A DNA stretch of 7,565 nucleotides from ZC4RG30 sp031424095. Its GTDB lineage: Bacteria; Pseudomonadota; Gammaproteobacteria; Steroidobacterales; Steroidobacteraceae. The notes beneath the pieces were generated by a model that searched no databases, was not told the origin of the DNA, and saw only the letters and a program-made list of their open reading frames with translations. The position numbers and the translations under genes were made by a program. The stretch spans positions 1-7,565 of the forward strand of contig JANPGU010000129.1 in NCBI GenBank assembly GCA_031424095.1. Direction: 5' to 3'. Positions 1 to 5,788 of this stretch are shown here, piece by piece (positions within the stretch are counted from its first letter, which is position 1; every line of letters starts with the position of its first letter).

Positions 1-70
1 TGCTGTCGGAGTCGGTCTTGAGCCCCGTCATCTCCAGGTCGATCCAGATCAGGTTGTCGCGATGCTGCAC
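1..70 (-). CDS. orn: Oligoribonuclease, 5' end only (cut by window edge)
   Basis: Only the first 23 codons lie in the window. They read from a GTG start at 70 and contain DNLIWIDLEMTGL, the diagnostic start of Orn, including the first Asp and Glu (residues 11 and 13) of the DEDD 3'-5' exonuclease metal site. Orn is the cytoplasmic enzyme that finishes mRNA decay by degrading 2-5-nt oligoribonucleotides, including pGpG from cyclic-di-GMP breakdown. The GTG start is supported by a TGAGG ribosome site at 76-80, five bases upstream, and by the usual short leader before DNLIW. It is divergent from rsgA with a 41-nt gap, the arrangement also found in E. coli. The rest of the protein, including the later Asp residues of the site, is outside the window. 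Confidence 0.93.
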   Translation of the reverse strand, partial: MQHRDNLIWIDLEMTGLKTDSDS

Positions 71-111
71 TGATACCTCAAGCGCTGTACGTTCCGTTCC
101 TGTGGCATTCT

Positions 112-1077
112 ATGGACACTCACTGGAAGTTGCATGATCTGCTGTTCACAAAAACCTTGATCGCCGAAGTCATCGCCACTTACGGCCGACACCTGCTGCT
201 GCGTGACGCTGCAGGCGAGCGACGTATGGCGCGGCCGATGGGTCGTCATCTGGAGATCGTCTGCGGCGATCGTGTGCAGTGTCGCCATGAAGGCGATGAA
301 CTGCTGGCTGAGTCCATCCTGCCTCGCAACAGCTTCCTCCGCCGCAGCACGCTGCGCGGCCGCAGCGAACCACTGGCCGCGAATCTCACCCAGCTTGCCG
401 TCATCGTGGCGCCCGTGCCGGAGCCTGATTTCTTCTTGATCGATCGTTATCTCTGCGCGGCGGCCAGCGCGCCCATGCATGCGGTGATCGTGCTGAACAA
501 ATGCGAGCTGCCGGATGCTGCGCAGATTGGCCACGACCTGGCCCAGTATTCGGCACTCGGCTATGAAGTGCTCGCAGTGTCCGCCCTTGCCACCGATGAC
601 AACGTGGCCGGACTCACGCCCCTGAGCAAGGCGCTGCGTGACCAGACCACCATCATGGTTGGCCAGTCCGGTGTCGGCAAGTCATCGCTGACGCGCCTGA
701 TCACCAGCGACACTTCCGAAATCGCGATCGGCGGCCTGATGCGCGAGGAAGAAGGCCGGCACACTACCACCGCTTCGCGCCTCTACGAATGCGATGCCGG
801 CGGCCGCATCATCGATTCGCCCGGCGTGCGCGATTTCGCACCGGCCATCGACGATCTGGAGCGCAGCACGCTGGGATTCCGCGAAGTCTCGGCGCTTGCC
901 GCGCAGTGTCGCTTCCAGGACTGCAGCCATATGCAGGAGCCGCATTGCGCAGTGCGCGCCGCGGTCGAGGCCGGCAGCGTGCACAAGCGGCGCTATGAAA
1001 GTTATCGCCGGCTGCGGCGGCTGTTCGATGAGCTGTGGTCCAAGCGCCCGGAACGCGAGCGTGCGGCACGTCGCTAG
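112..1077 (+). CDS. rsgA: Ribosome small subunit-dependent GTPase A (RsgA/YjeQ)
   Basis: Circularly permuted GTPase that checks late 30S subunit maturation and leaves on GTP hydrolysis. The 321 residues show an N-terminal OB-fold (about 15-70), then G4 NKCEL (129-133), G1/P-loop GQSGVGKSSL (184-193), the switch region TTTASRLY (218-225) and G3 DSPGVR (235-240), in the permuted G4-G1-G3 order that defines the family. The C-terminal zinc knuckle C-x4-C-x-H-x5-C is complete (C266, C271, H273, C279). The protein is slightly shorter than E. coli RsgA (350) because the basic N-terminal extension is short. G4 reads NKxE rather than the usual NKxD. The ATG at 112 has no strong ribosome site, but no better start precedes the OB-fold. 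It diverges from orn and converges on recR, sharing its stop bases. Confidence 0.96.
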   Translation: MDTHWKLHDLLFTKTLIAEVIATYGRHLLLRDAAGERRMARPMGRHLEIVCGDRVQCRHEGDELLAESILPRNSFLRRSTLRGRSEPLAANLTQLAVIVAPVPEPDFFLIDRYLCAAASAPMHAVIVLNKCELPDAAQIGHDLAQYSALGYEVLAVSALATDDNVAGLTPLSKALRDQTTIMVGQSGVGKSSLTRLITSDTSEIAIGGLMREEEGRHTTTASRLYECDAGGRIIDSPGVRDFAPAIDDLERSTLGFREVSALAAQCRFQDCSHMQEPHCAVRAAVEAGSVHKRRYESYRRLRRLFDELWSKRPERERAARR

Positions 1078-1673
1078 CTGACGTTCTGCCGGCCGGCCAG
1101 CGCATGCGCCAGCGTGCCGCCGTCCACATATTCCAGTTCACCGCCGAAGGGCACGCCCTGCGCGATGCGCGTGGCAGAGAGTCCCAGTGCGCGCGCCATT
1201 TCGGACACCACATGGGCGGTGGCTTCACCTTCCACCGTCGAATTGGTGGCGAGGATCACTTCGCGCACCTTGCCGTCTGCCAGCAGCAGTTCCAGCTCAT
1301 GCAGACCAAGCTCGACGGGACCGATGCCATCCAGCGGCGACAGGTGACCCATCAGCACGAAGTATCGACCGCGATAAGCACCGGAATTCTCAACCGCAAT
1401 GACATCGGCCGGTGATTCCACCACGCACAGCTGCGAATCATCACGGGTTACCGATTCGCACAGCGTGCACAGTTCGCCCTCGGCCAGCATCCGGCAGCGA
1501 CGGCAGCGCCCTACCGCTGCCAGTGCATGATCCATGGCCTGCGACAGTTCCTGCGCCGCGCCGCGCTCGTCCTGCAGCAGCTTGAAGGCCAGACGCTGCG
1601 CGGTCTTCGGGCCCACGCCTGGCAGTGCATGCAAGGCATCGATCAGCCGCGCCAGCGCGGGCGGATGCTTCAT
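1074..1673 (-). CDS. recR: Recombination mediator protein RecR
   Basis: RecR works with RecF/RecO to load RecA on gapped single-stranded DNA and acts as a ring-shaped DNA clamp. The 199 residues match the usual length of about 200. They show an N-terminal helix-hairpin-helix (LPGVGPKTAQRLAF, 17-30), a four-cysteine zinc finger (C57, C60, C69, C72), a Toprim domain starting at CVVESPADVIAVE (83-95, with the conserved Glu at 86), and the C-terminal GVPFGGELEYVD signature (173-184). The ATG start shares one base with the TGA of ebfC, so the two are translationally coupled as last genes of the dnaX-ebfC-recR unit. Its TAG stop (1076-1074) overlaps the rsgA stop on the other strand. Confidence 0.97.
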   Translation of the reverse strand: MKHPPALARLIDALHALPGVGPKTAQRLAFKLLQDERGAAQELSQAMDHALAAVGRCRRCRMLAEGELCTLCESVTRDDSQLCVVESPADVIAVENSGAYRGRYFVLMGHLSPLDGIGPVELGLHELELLLADGKVREVILATNSTVEGEATAHVVSEMARALGLSATRIAQGVPFGGELEYVDGGTLAHALAGRQNVS

Positions 1674-1996
1674 CAGAACGGCAGCTTCATGCCCGGCGGC
1701 AGTTGCAGCCCTGCCATCGCGCCCGACATCTTCTCGTTCACCACCACGGCGACCTTGTGCGTGGCGTCATTGATGGCCGCGGCGATCAGATCTTCCAGCA
1801 CTTCGCGGTCTTCCGACAGCAACGCCGGCTCGATCTGCACCCGCGCCACTTCATGCTTGCCGTTCATGGTGACTTTCACCATGCCGCCACCGGATTCGCC
1901 CACCGCCGTCAGCTGTGCCACCTGCGCCTGCGCCTTGGCCAGGTTTTCCTGCATGGCCTGTGCCTGTTTCATCAGGTTTCCAATATTGCCGCGCAT
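1673..1996 (-). CDS. ebfC: YbaB/EbfC family nucleoid-associated protein
   Basis: Small dimeric DNA-binding protein of the YbaB/EbfC family, usually encoded between dnaX and recR. The 107 residues match the family length (E. coli 109). Visible features are the N-terminal helix rich in Gln, Met and Ala (about 5-30, with MKQAQAMQENLAKAQ), the central beta-strand part with GGGMVKVTMNGKHEV (36-50), and the Met/Pro-rich tail that ends most members (MAGLQLPPGMKLPF). A good ribosome site, AGGAGA at 2007-2012, lies ten bases upstream of the ATG and inside the end of dnaX. The gap after the dnaX stop is five bases, and the stop overlaps the recR start by one base. The exact cellular role is not settled; nucleoid binding and a link to RecR repair have been proposed for the family. 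Confidence 0.96.
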   Translation of the reverse strand: MRGNIGNLMKQAQAMQENLAKAQAQVAQLTAVGESGGGMVKVTMNGKHEVARVQIEPALLSEDREVLEDLIAAAINDATHKVAVVVNEKMSGAMAGLQLPPGMKLPF

Positions 1997-2001
1997 GCTG
2001 T

Positions 2002-3603
2002 TCAGGTCTCCTCAGTGAAGTTTGGCCGGATAGATTCAGGAAAGATGGTGGCGCCCATCTGAGTGCGCAAGGCCTGGATATTCGGATCGGTCTCCAGCGC
2101 AGCGCGCGCCTGCGCCAGCCGTTCATCGGATTGCCGGTCGCGTTCACGCGCCGGTGTGGGGGTTGCTTCCGAAGCTGCCTCGATCTGCAGGCGTACGGGC
2201 TCGCCGATATAGCGCGCCAGCGCGGCGGCGAGCTTGTCCTCGTTGCCGCGGGTGCGGATGGACTGGCTGCGTGCATCCAGCAGCAACCTGACCTGTCCGC
2301 CGTGGCGGGAGGCAAAGGCGCAATTGGCGGCCAGCTGGCGCGCCAGGCCGGACAGGCCGAGCAGTTCCACCACTGCGGACCACGTCTCCGGCGCCAGCGC
2401 TGGCCCATTGCCGGCCGGCGCAGCGGCAACCGATGGCGCCGCCACTGCGGTAGCGCCGGCGGTCCCCATGGCCCGCGCACTGGCACGCGCAGGCGTCGCA
2501 CCGGCACGCTCACCGCCTGGCCGGAACGCCAGCATCCGCACCAGCGTCATGGCAAAGCCACTGCGCTGGTCGGTGATATGCGGCAGATCGCGGCGCCCGA
2601 GCAGGCCCACCTGGTAATAGAGCTGCAGGTCCTCGGCGGTAATTGTCGCCGCCAGCTCCGCCATCACCTCCGCAGGCACCTCATCTTCCTCGTCATAGGG
2701 CTTGCCGACCGCCTGGAACAACGCGACCCGCGCCAGCAGGCTGTTGAGCGCATCCTGCATCTGCAGATAGTCGGGCGACCACTGCTCCAGGGAGCGTGCC
2801 GCATCGAGCAACCCGCCCATGTCCTGTGCCGCGAGCAGTCGCGCCAGCTGCACCACCTGCTGGCGATCGACCGTGCCCAGCATGCTGCGGGCGTCGGCCT
2901 CCAGCACTTCCTTGGCACCACCGAAAGCCAGCAACTGGTCCAGCAGCGACAGCGCATCGCGCAACGAGCCATCGGCCGAAGTCGCCAGCATGCGCAATGC
3001 AGCGGGCTCCGCGACGATTCCCTCGGCCTGCAGGATGAACGACAGCCGCGCGGTGATCACGCTGACCGGCAGTCGTTTCAGGTTGAACTGCAGGCAGCGC
3101 GACAGCACCGTGATCGGCAGCCGCTGCGGATCAGTGGTCGCGAGCAGGAACTTCACATGCGGCGGCGGCTCTTCGAGTGTCTTCAGCAGCGCATTGAATG
3201 AATGCGCCGACAGCATGTGCACTTCGTCGATGAGATAGATCTTGTAACGCCCGCGCGATGGCATGTACTGCACGTTCTCGAGCAGGTCACGGGTATCTTC
3301 GACCTTGGTGCGCGAGGCGGCGTCCACCTCGATGAGATCCACAAATCGTCCCGCGTCGATGTCGACGCAGGTGGGACATTCTCCGCAGGGACGAGCCGAT
3401 TGCCCGCGCTCGCAGTTCAGGCATTTGGCGAAGATGCGCGCGATGGTGGTCTTGCCCACGCCGCGCGTGCCGGTGAACAGGAAGGCATGATGCACGCGGC
3501 CCGCGTCCAGCGCATTGGCAAGCGCCCGCAGCACATGCTCCTGCCCCGACATCTCGTCGAAGTTGCGGGGGCGCCATTTGCGGGCGAGTGCCGTGTAGCT
3601 CAT
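2002..3603 (-). CDS. dnaX: DNA polymerase III subunit tau (DnaX)
   Basis: Clamp-loader ATPase of the replicative polymerase; tau also bridges polymerase and helicase. The 533 residues begin with MSYTALARKWRPRNF, the conserved DnaX start. They show Walker A GTRGVGKT (45-52), zinc-binding C64, C73, C76, C79, Walker B LIDEVHM (124-130) and the SRC motif with its arginine finger (168-170), all at E. coli-like positions. Domain III runs to about 360, followed by an Ala/Pro/Gly linker (about 362-402) and a C-terminal region ending near PESIRPN, typical of tau tails. An in-frame ATG 18 codons upstream is rejected because it would enter the SRP RNA gene and adds non-family sequence. A weak GGGA at 3611-3614 precedes the start. 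No A-rich slippery heptamer is visible for making gamma. It heads dnaX-ebfC-recR. Confidence 0.97.
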   Translation of the reverse strand: MSYTALARKWRPRNFDEMSGQEHVLRALANALDAGRVHHAFLFTGTRGVGKTTIARIFAKCLNCERGQSARPCGECPTCVDIDAGRFVDLIEVDAASRTKVEDTRDLLENVQYMPSRGRYKIYLIDEVHMLSAHSFNALLKTLEEPPPHVKFLLATTDPQRLPITVLSRCLQFNLKRLPVSVITARLSFILQAEGIVAEPAALRMLATSADGSLRDALSLLDQLLAFGGAKEVLEADARSMLGTVDRQQVVQLARLLAAQDMGGLLDAARSLEQWSPDYLQMQDALNSLLARVALFQAVGKPYDEEDEVPAEVMAELAATITAEDLQLYYQVGLLGRRDLPHITDQRSGFAMTLVRMLAFRPGGERAGATPARASARAMGTAGATAVAAPSVAAAPAGNGPALAPETWSAVVELLGLSGLARQLAANCAFASRHGGQVRLLLDARSQSIRTRGNEDKLAAALARYIGEPVRLQIEAASEATPTPARERDRQSDERLAQARAALETDPNIQALRTQMGATIFPESIRPNFTEET

Positions 3604-3604
3604 G

Positions 3605-3621
3605 CCGGTTTCCCGAAACGG
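3605..3621 (-). promoter_or_regulatory. Small hairpin over the dnaX ribosome-binding site
   Basis: On the minus strand, CCGTTTCGGGAAACCGG ends one base before the dnaX ATG. It can fold as CCG-TTT / AAA-(C)-CGG with a CGGG loop. The only Shine-Dalgarno-like bases (GGGA, 3614-3611) sit in the loop and upper stem. This could modulate dnaX translation or mark the end of the SRP RNA processing region. It is short, has one bulge and may be chance. Confidence 0.25.
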
Positions 3622-3629
3622 TGGAGGCA

Positions 3630-3734
3630 GCCCGCACCAGCCTGAACTCCGGCGCACGACCTGACCGTTACCGTTGCTCCCTTCCGGGCCTGGCGGAATT
3701 CACGGCAGTTCGTCGCGAAGGAGCCAATGCGGGC
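3630..3734 (-). ncRNA. ffs: Signal recognition particle RNA (4.5S, small bacterial type)
   Basis: The minus strand holds the diagnostic SRP core GCCAGGCCCGGAAGGGAGCA (3693-3674): a GGAA tetraloop on a CCC/GGG stem flanked by the CAGG and AGCA sides of the internal loop that binds the Ffh M domain. The ends pair perfectly as GCCCGCA (3734-3728) with TGCGGGC (3636-3630), closing a single long hairpin of about 105 nt, the expected size. Inner pairing such as CTGCCG with CGGTCAG supports the fold. With Ffh this RNA targets nascent membrane proteins to FtsY and SecYEG. It lies 16 nt after tRNA-Ser and 26 nt before dnaX on the same strand, a placement I recall from related gammaproteobacteria. The exact ends are inferred from pairing and could be off by several bases. 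Confidence 0.93.
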
Positions 3735-3750
3735 CACCACATGACAAAAC

Positions 3751-3842
3751 TGGCGGAGAGGGTGGGATTCGAACCCACGTATACCCTTTCGGACATAACT
3801 GGAATTCCAGTCCAGCGCCTTCGACCACTCGGCCACCTCTCC
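3751..3842 (-). tRNA. tRNA-Ser (GGA anticodon)
   Basis: Class II tRNA of 92 nt with CCA encoded. The acceptor stem is GGAGAGG (3842-3836) with CCTCTCC, then discriminator G and CCA at 3753-3751. The anticodon stem CTGGA/TCCAG encloses a loop with anticodon GGA at 3808-3806, which reads UCC and UCU serine codons. A long variable arm around TCCGAAAGG and the T-arm GTTCGAATCC are clear. The long variable arm together with GGA identifies serine. It lies immediately upstream of the SRP RNA on the same strand, so the two are probably made as one precursor. Confidence 0.98.
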
Positions 3843-3870
3843 AAAACAAAGACTTGCACTACTTATCTCG

Positions 3871-3899
3871 AAAGAGTCGCACCTCTGGGGAGCGACCCT
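3871..3899 (-). terminator. Weak intrinsic terminator after the dapA-lipoprotein unit
   Basis: On the minus strand, AGGGTCGC (3899-3892) pairs with GCGACTCT (3880-3873), with one G-U pair and an 11-nt loop, followed by only a short T stretch (TCTTT). It lies 27 nt after the lipoprotein stop and 30 nt before the tRNA-Ser 5' end, where a boundary between two units is expected. The short T tract makes efficient termination uncertain; read-through into the tRNA is possible. The rest of the 83-nt gap 3843-3925 holds no gene, and I see no convincing -35/-10 pair for the tRNA. Confidence 0.4.
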
Positions 3900-3925
3900 T
3901 CCTGGGCAAGGCCGCGCATTCTACC

Positions 3926-4207
3926 TCACCGCGCCGGCGTCGCCGTGGTGGAAACCCGCGGTGGATCTTCCAGGCAGCCGTCCTTCGGACCGCGCGGCGC
4001 CTCAGGCTCGTTGAGCTCGGGAATCTTCAGCGCAGCGCGCGTATCCGGGCTGTCGAGGCCCGCAGGGATCTTCAGCGGCTGCAGATCCGGCGCGGCCGCA
4101 TAGGCCGAAGACTTGTTGCAGCTGCGAGTACGGAGGCTCTTGCAGCCGCCAGCGAGCACCATGCTGCTCACTACGGCGATCACGAGCACGAAACGGATGT
4201 TGGTCAT
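3926..4207 (-). CDS. Short lipoprotein in the bamC position (BamC-like N-terminal segment)
   Basis: The 93-residue product has a positive N-terminus, a hydrophobic stretch (residues 6-19) and a lipobox-like VLAGGC with C22 as the candidate lipidated cysteine, so it is probably an envelope lipoprotein. The lipobox is imperfect (A-G-G before Cys). The mature part is polar and Pro-rich, with DLQPLKIPAGLDSPD (41-55), which resembles the unstructured N-terminal segment of BamC that lies along BamD. LKIP recurs at 45 and 60. The ATG overlaps the dapA TGA as ATGA, so it is coupled to dapA, just as bamC follows dapA in E. coli. BamC of E. coli has 344 residues with two folded domains; both are absent here. 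Alternative: an unrelated small lipoprotein. Lipoprotein nature is fairly sure, BamC relationship moderately so. Confidence 0.8.
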   Translation of the reverse strand: MTNIRFVLVIAVVSSMVLAGGCKSLRTRSCNKSSAYAAAPDLQPLKIPAGLDSPDTRAALKIPELNEPEAPRGPKDGCLEDPPRVSTTATPAR

Positions 4208-5127
4208 CGGATTCCTTGAATTCGCACGGCCGCTGCTGCCAGCGGCACTCCGGCCTGGGCCAGCGCGGTTTCGACCGCTGGCTGATGTCGCGGCGCCAGC
4301 GGCGTCAACGGCAGGCGCAGGTGCCCGCCCATAACACCCATACGCTCAAGCCCCCACTTTACAGGAATGGGGTTGGCTTCCAGAAACAGCGCCTGATGCA
4401 GCCCGGCAAGCCGCGCGTCGACCGTGGCGGCCAGAACATCGTCTTTCGCCCGGGCGGCGCCAACCATCTGGCTCATCAGATCCGGTGCCACGTTGCCGGT
4501 CACGGAGATCACCCCGCCGGCGCCATGGCGAATGGCGTCACGCGCGGTGGCGTCATCGCCGGACAGAATGCCGAAGCCGGCCGGGCATTGCTCGACCAGC
4601 TCGCGCACGCGCTGCATCGAGGCCACGGCTTCCTTGATGGCAACGATGTGCGGCAGCCGCGACAGCCGCGCCACGGTGTCGGGCAGCATGTCCACCGCGG
4701 TCCGCGTTGGCACGTTGTAGAGAATCACCGGCACGCCTGCGGCCTGGGCCGCAGCCTCGTAATGGCGGAACAGACCTTCCTGCGAAGGCCGGTTGTAGGC
4801 CGGTGTAACCAGCAGCAACCCGTCGACGCCCTGCTCCGAGTACAGACGCACGCGCTCGACGGTACTGGCCGTGCTGTTGGTCCCGCAGCCGACGATGATC
4901 TGCATCCGTCCGGCGACCTGTGCGCGGGCACGGCGGGTCAGCTCCAGCAGTTCCTCTTCGGTGATGGTCGGCGATTCGCCGGTGGTGCCGCCCACGACGA
5001 CGCCAGTGGTGCCGCTGGTCTGATGCCAGTCGAGCAGCCGCGCCCAGGCCTGCCAGTCGATGCCGCCGTCGTCGAGGAACGGGGTGACAATGGCAACATG
5101 CGTACCGGCAAAAGCTTGCGAAGACAT
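4204..5127 (-). CDS. dapA: 4-hydroxy-tetrahydrodipicolinate synthase (DapA)
   Basis: Condenses pyruvate with aspartate semialdehyde, the first committed step to diaminopimelate and lysine, in the cytoplasm. The 307-residue (beta/alpha)8 barrel has GTTGES (47-52), Thr48 and Tyr137 (YNVPTRT, 137-143) of the catalytic triad, the cross-dimer Tyr111 (YNRPSQEG), the Schiff-base Lys165 in IKEA, and Arg142 for substrate carboxylate binding, all four positions above E. coli numbering. NPIPVKW (252-258) is also conserved. Residues matching the E. coli lysine-inhibition site are mostly changed (see findings). The protein is about 15 residues longer than E. coli DapA, mainly at the C-terminus. Its start at 5127 has only a distant AGGA (5144-5141). 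It is coupled to the downstream lipoprotein by ATGA and divergent from the gcvR-like gene. Confidence 0.96.
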   Translation of the reverse strand: MSSQAFAGTHVAIVTPFLDDGGIDWQAWARLLDWHQTSGTTGVVVGGTTGESPTITEEELLELTRRARAQVAGRMQIIVGCGTNSTASTVERVRLYSEQGVDGLLLVTPAYNRPSQEGLFRHYEAAAQAAGVPVILYNVPTRTAVDMLPDTVARLSRLPHIVAIKEAVASMQRVRELVEQCPAGFGILSGDDATARDAIRHGAGGVISVTGNVAPDLMSQMVGAARAKDDVLAATVDARLAGLHQALFLEANPIPVKWGLERMGVMGGHLRLPLTPLAPRHQPAVETALAQAGVPLAAAAVRIQGIR

Positions 5128-5177
5128 GCGGGAGGACTGTTCCTGGAGTCAAGTAAAACGGCAAATCCGGGCGCGCG

Positions 5178-5207
5178 ATGTTACGGGCCGCGTGCGATCC
5201 CAGGCAA
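5178..5207 (-). promoter_or_regulatory. Possible dapA promoter
   Basis: On the minus strand, TTGCCT (5207-5202) and TAACAT (5183-5178) are separated by 18 bases, matching sigma-70 -35 and -10 at four of six positions each. Transcription would start near 5171, about 45 nt before the dapA ATG. The -35 lies inside the inverted repeat 5192-5231. The call rests on consensus matching only and is uncertain. Confidence 0.35.
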
Positions 5208-5231
5208 GCGCGGCTAGACTTGGGTTCGCAC
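5192..5231. repeat. Imperfect inverted repeat between dapA and gcvR-like gene
   Basis: GTGCGATCCCAGG (5192-5204) pairs with CTTGGGTTCGCAC (5219-5231): 12 of 13 positions pair, including one G-T, with a single T/T mismatch and a 14-nt spacer. It covers a possible plus-strand -10, TAGACT (5215-5220, with a poor -35 GTGCGA at 5192-5197), and the possible dapA -35 on the other strand. It could be an operator for a dimeric regulator controlling both directions, or a hairpin in a leader RNA. Nothing else is seen in the 122-nt gap 5128-5249. Confidence 0.5.
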
Positions 5232-5249
5232 CCTACTGACCCTGGCAGC

Positions 5250-5780
5250 ATGAAGCAGTTCCTGGCCATTTCGGCCATTGGCAAAGACCGTCCCGGACTC
5301 GCCCACGAAGTGGTCCGCACCATCGCCGACTGCGGCGCCAGCATCAATGAGAGCCGCATGCTGCCCCTGGGCGGGGAGCTTGCCATGCTGATCCTGGTCT
5401 CCGGCAACTGGCACGCCGTGGCCCGGGTGGAGTCCGACCTCGCCCGACTGGCAGAAACCGCCGGACTCGAACTGCACCTGCGCCGCACCGAGCCGCGCCC
5501 GCTGCGCGAGGAATACATCCCTTATTCGATCGATGTCATCGGCCCGGACCATGCCGGCATCGTCGCCGGTCTGGCCGGGTTCCTGACTGCGCGCCAGATC
5601 GAAATCGCCGAAGTCGCCTCGCGCAGCTATGCCGCCTCGCAGACCGGCGCGGCCATGTTTGCCGTGCAGATGATGATCAATGTGCCCTCGAAGCTGCCGA
5701 TCTCGCAGCTGCGCGAGGACTTCATGGAATACTGCGATTCGCAGAACCTCGATGCCATACTCGAGCCTGTGAAGAACTAG
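5250..5780 (+). CDS. gcvR: Glycine cleavage system transcriptional repressor-like protein, two ACT domains (GcvR family)
   Basis: The 176 residues contain two ACT domains: the first at about 3-75, starting AISAIGKDRPGLAHEVV, and the second at about 92-170, with SIDVIGPDHAGIVAGLAGFL. Both carry the G-x-D-x-x-G-[LI] ligand-loop pattern. This is the GcvR layout; E. coli GcvR binds glycine and blocks the activator GcvA, and has no DNA-binding domain of its own, as here. Whether this protein acts on GcvA cannot be told, and a general ACT-domain regulator is the alternative. Position next to dapA and bcp matches E. coli. An in-frame ATG 24 codons upstream is rejected because it lies across the inverted repeat and adds non-family sequence. 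No clear ribosome site precedes 5250. The bcp gene follows after eight bases. Confidence 0.88.
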   Translation: MKQFLAISAIGKDRPGLAHEVVRTIADCGASINESRMLPLGGELAMLILVSGNWHAVARVESDLARLAETAGLELHLRRTEPRPLREEYIPYSIDVIGPDHAGIVAGLAGFLTARQIEIAEVASRSYAASQTGAAMFAVQMMINVPSKLPISQLREDFMEYCDSQNLDAILEPVKN

Positions 5781-5788
5781 GGTGGGCA

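Noticed and set aside
1915..3201. 428-codon open frame on the plus strand opposite dnaX
   Set aside because: It lies entirely antisense to dnaX, ebfC and flanks; its product is low-complexity, rich in Arg, Gln and His with no family motif, as expected for a shadow frame in GC-rich DNA.
3604..3657. 18-codon upstream extension of dnaX
   Set aside because: It would overlap the SRP RNA gene and precede the conserved MSYTALARKWRPRNF start, so 3603 is used.
3735..3750. tRNA terminator from the TTTT after the tRNA CCA
   Set aside because: Only four T residues with no stem other than the tRNA itself; the SRP RNA starts 16 nt later on the same strand, so read-through is more likely.
4216..5217. 333-codon open frame on the plus strand opposite dapA
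   Set aside because: dapA on the minus strand has all catalytic motifs; the plus frame has biased composition and no motif.
5178..5249. 24-codon upstream extension of the gcvR-like gene
   Set aside because: The added residues are not ACT-domain sequence and lie over the inverted repeat and possible promoters; start 5250 fits family length.
4553..5518. 321-codon minus-strand frame across dapA and the gcvR-like gene
   Set aside because: Crosses two real genes in other frames and the intergenic promoter gap; composition is that of a shadow.
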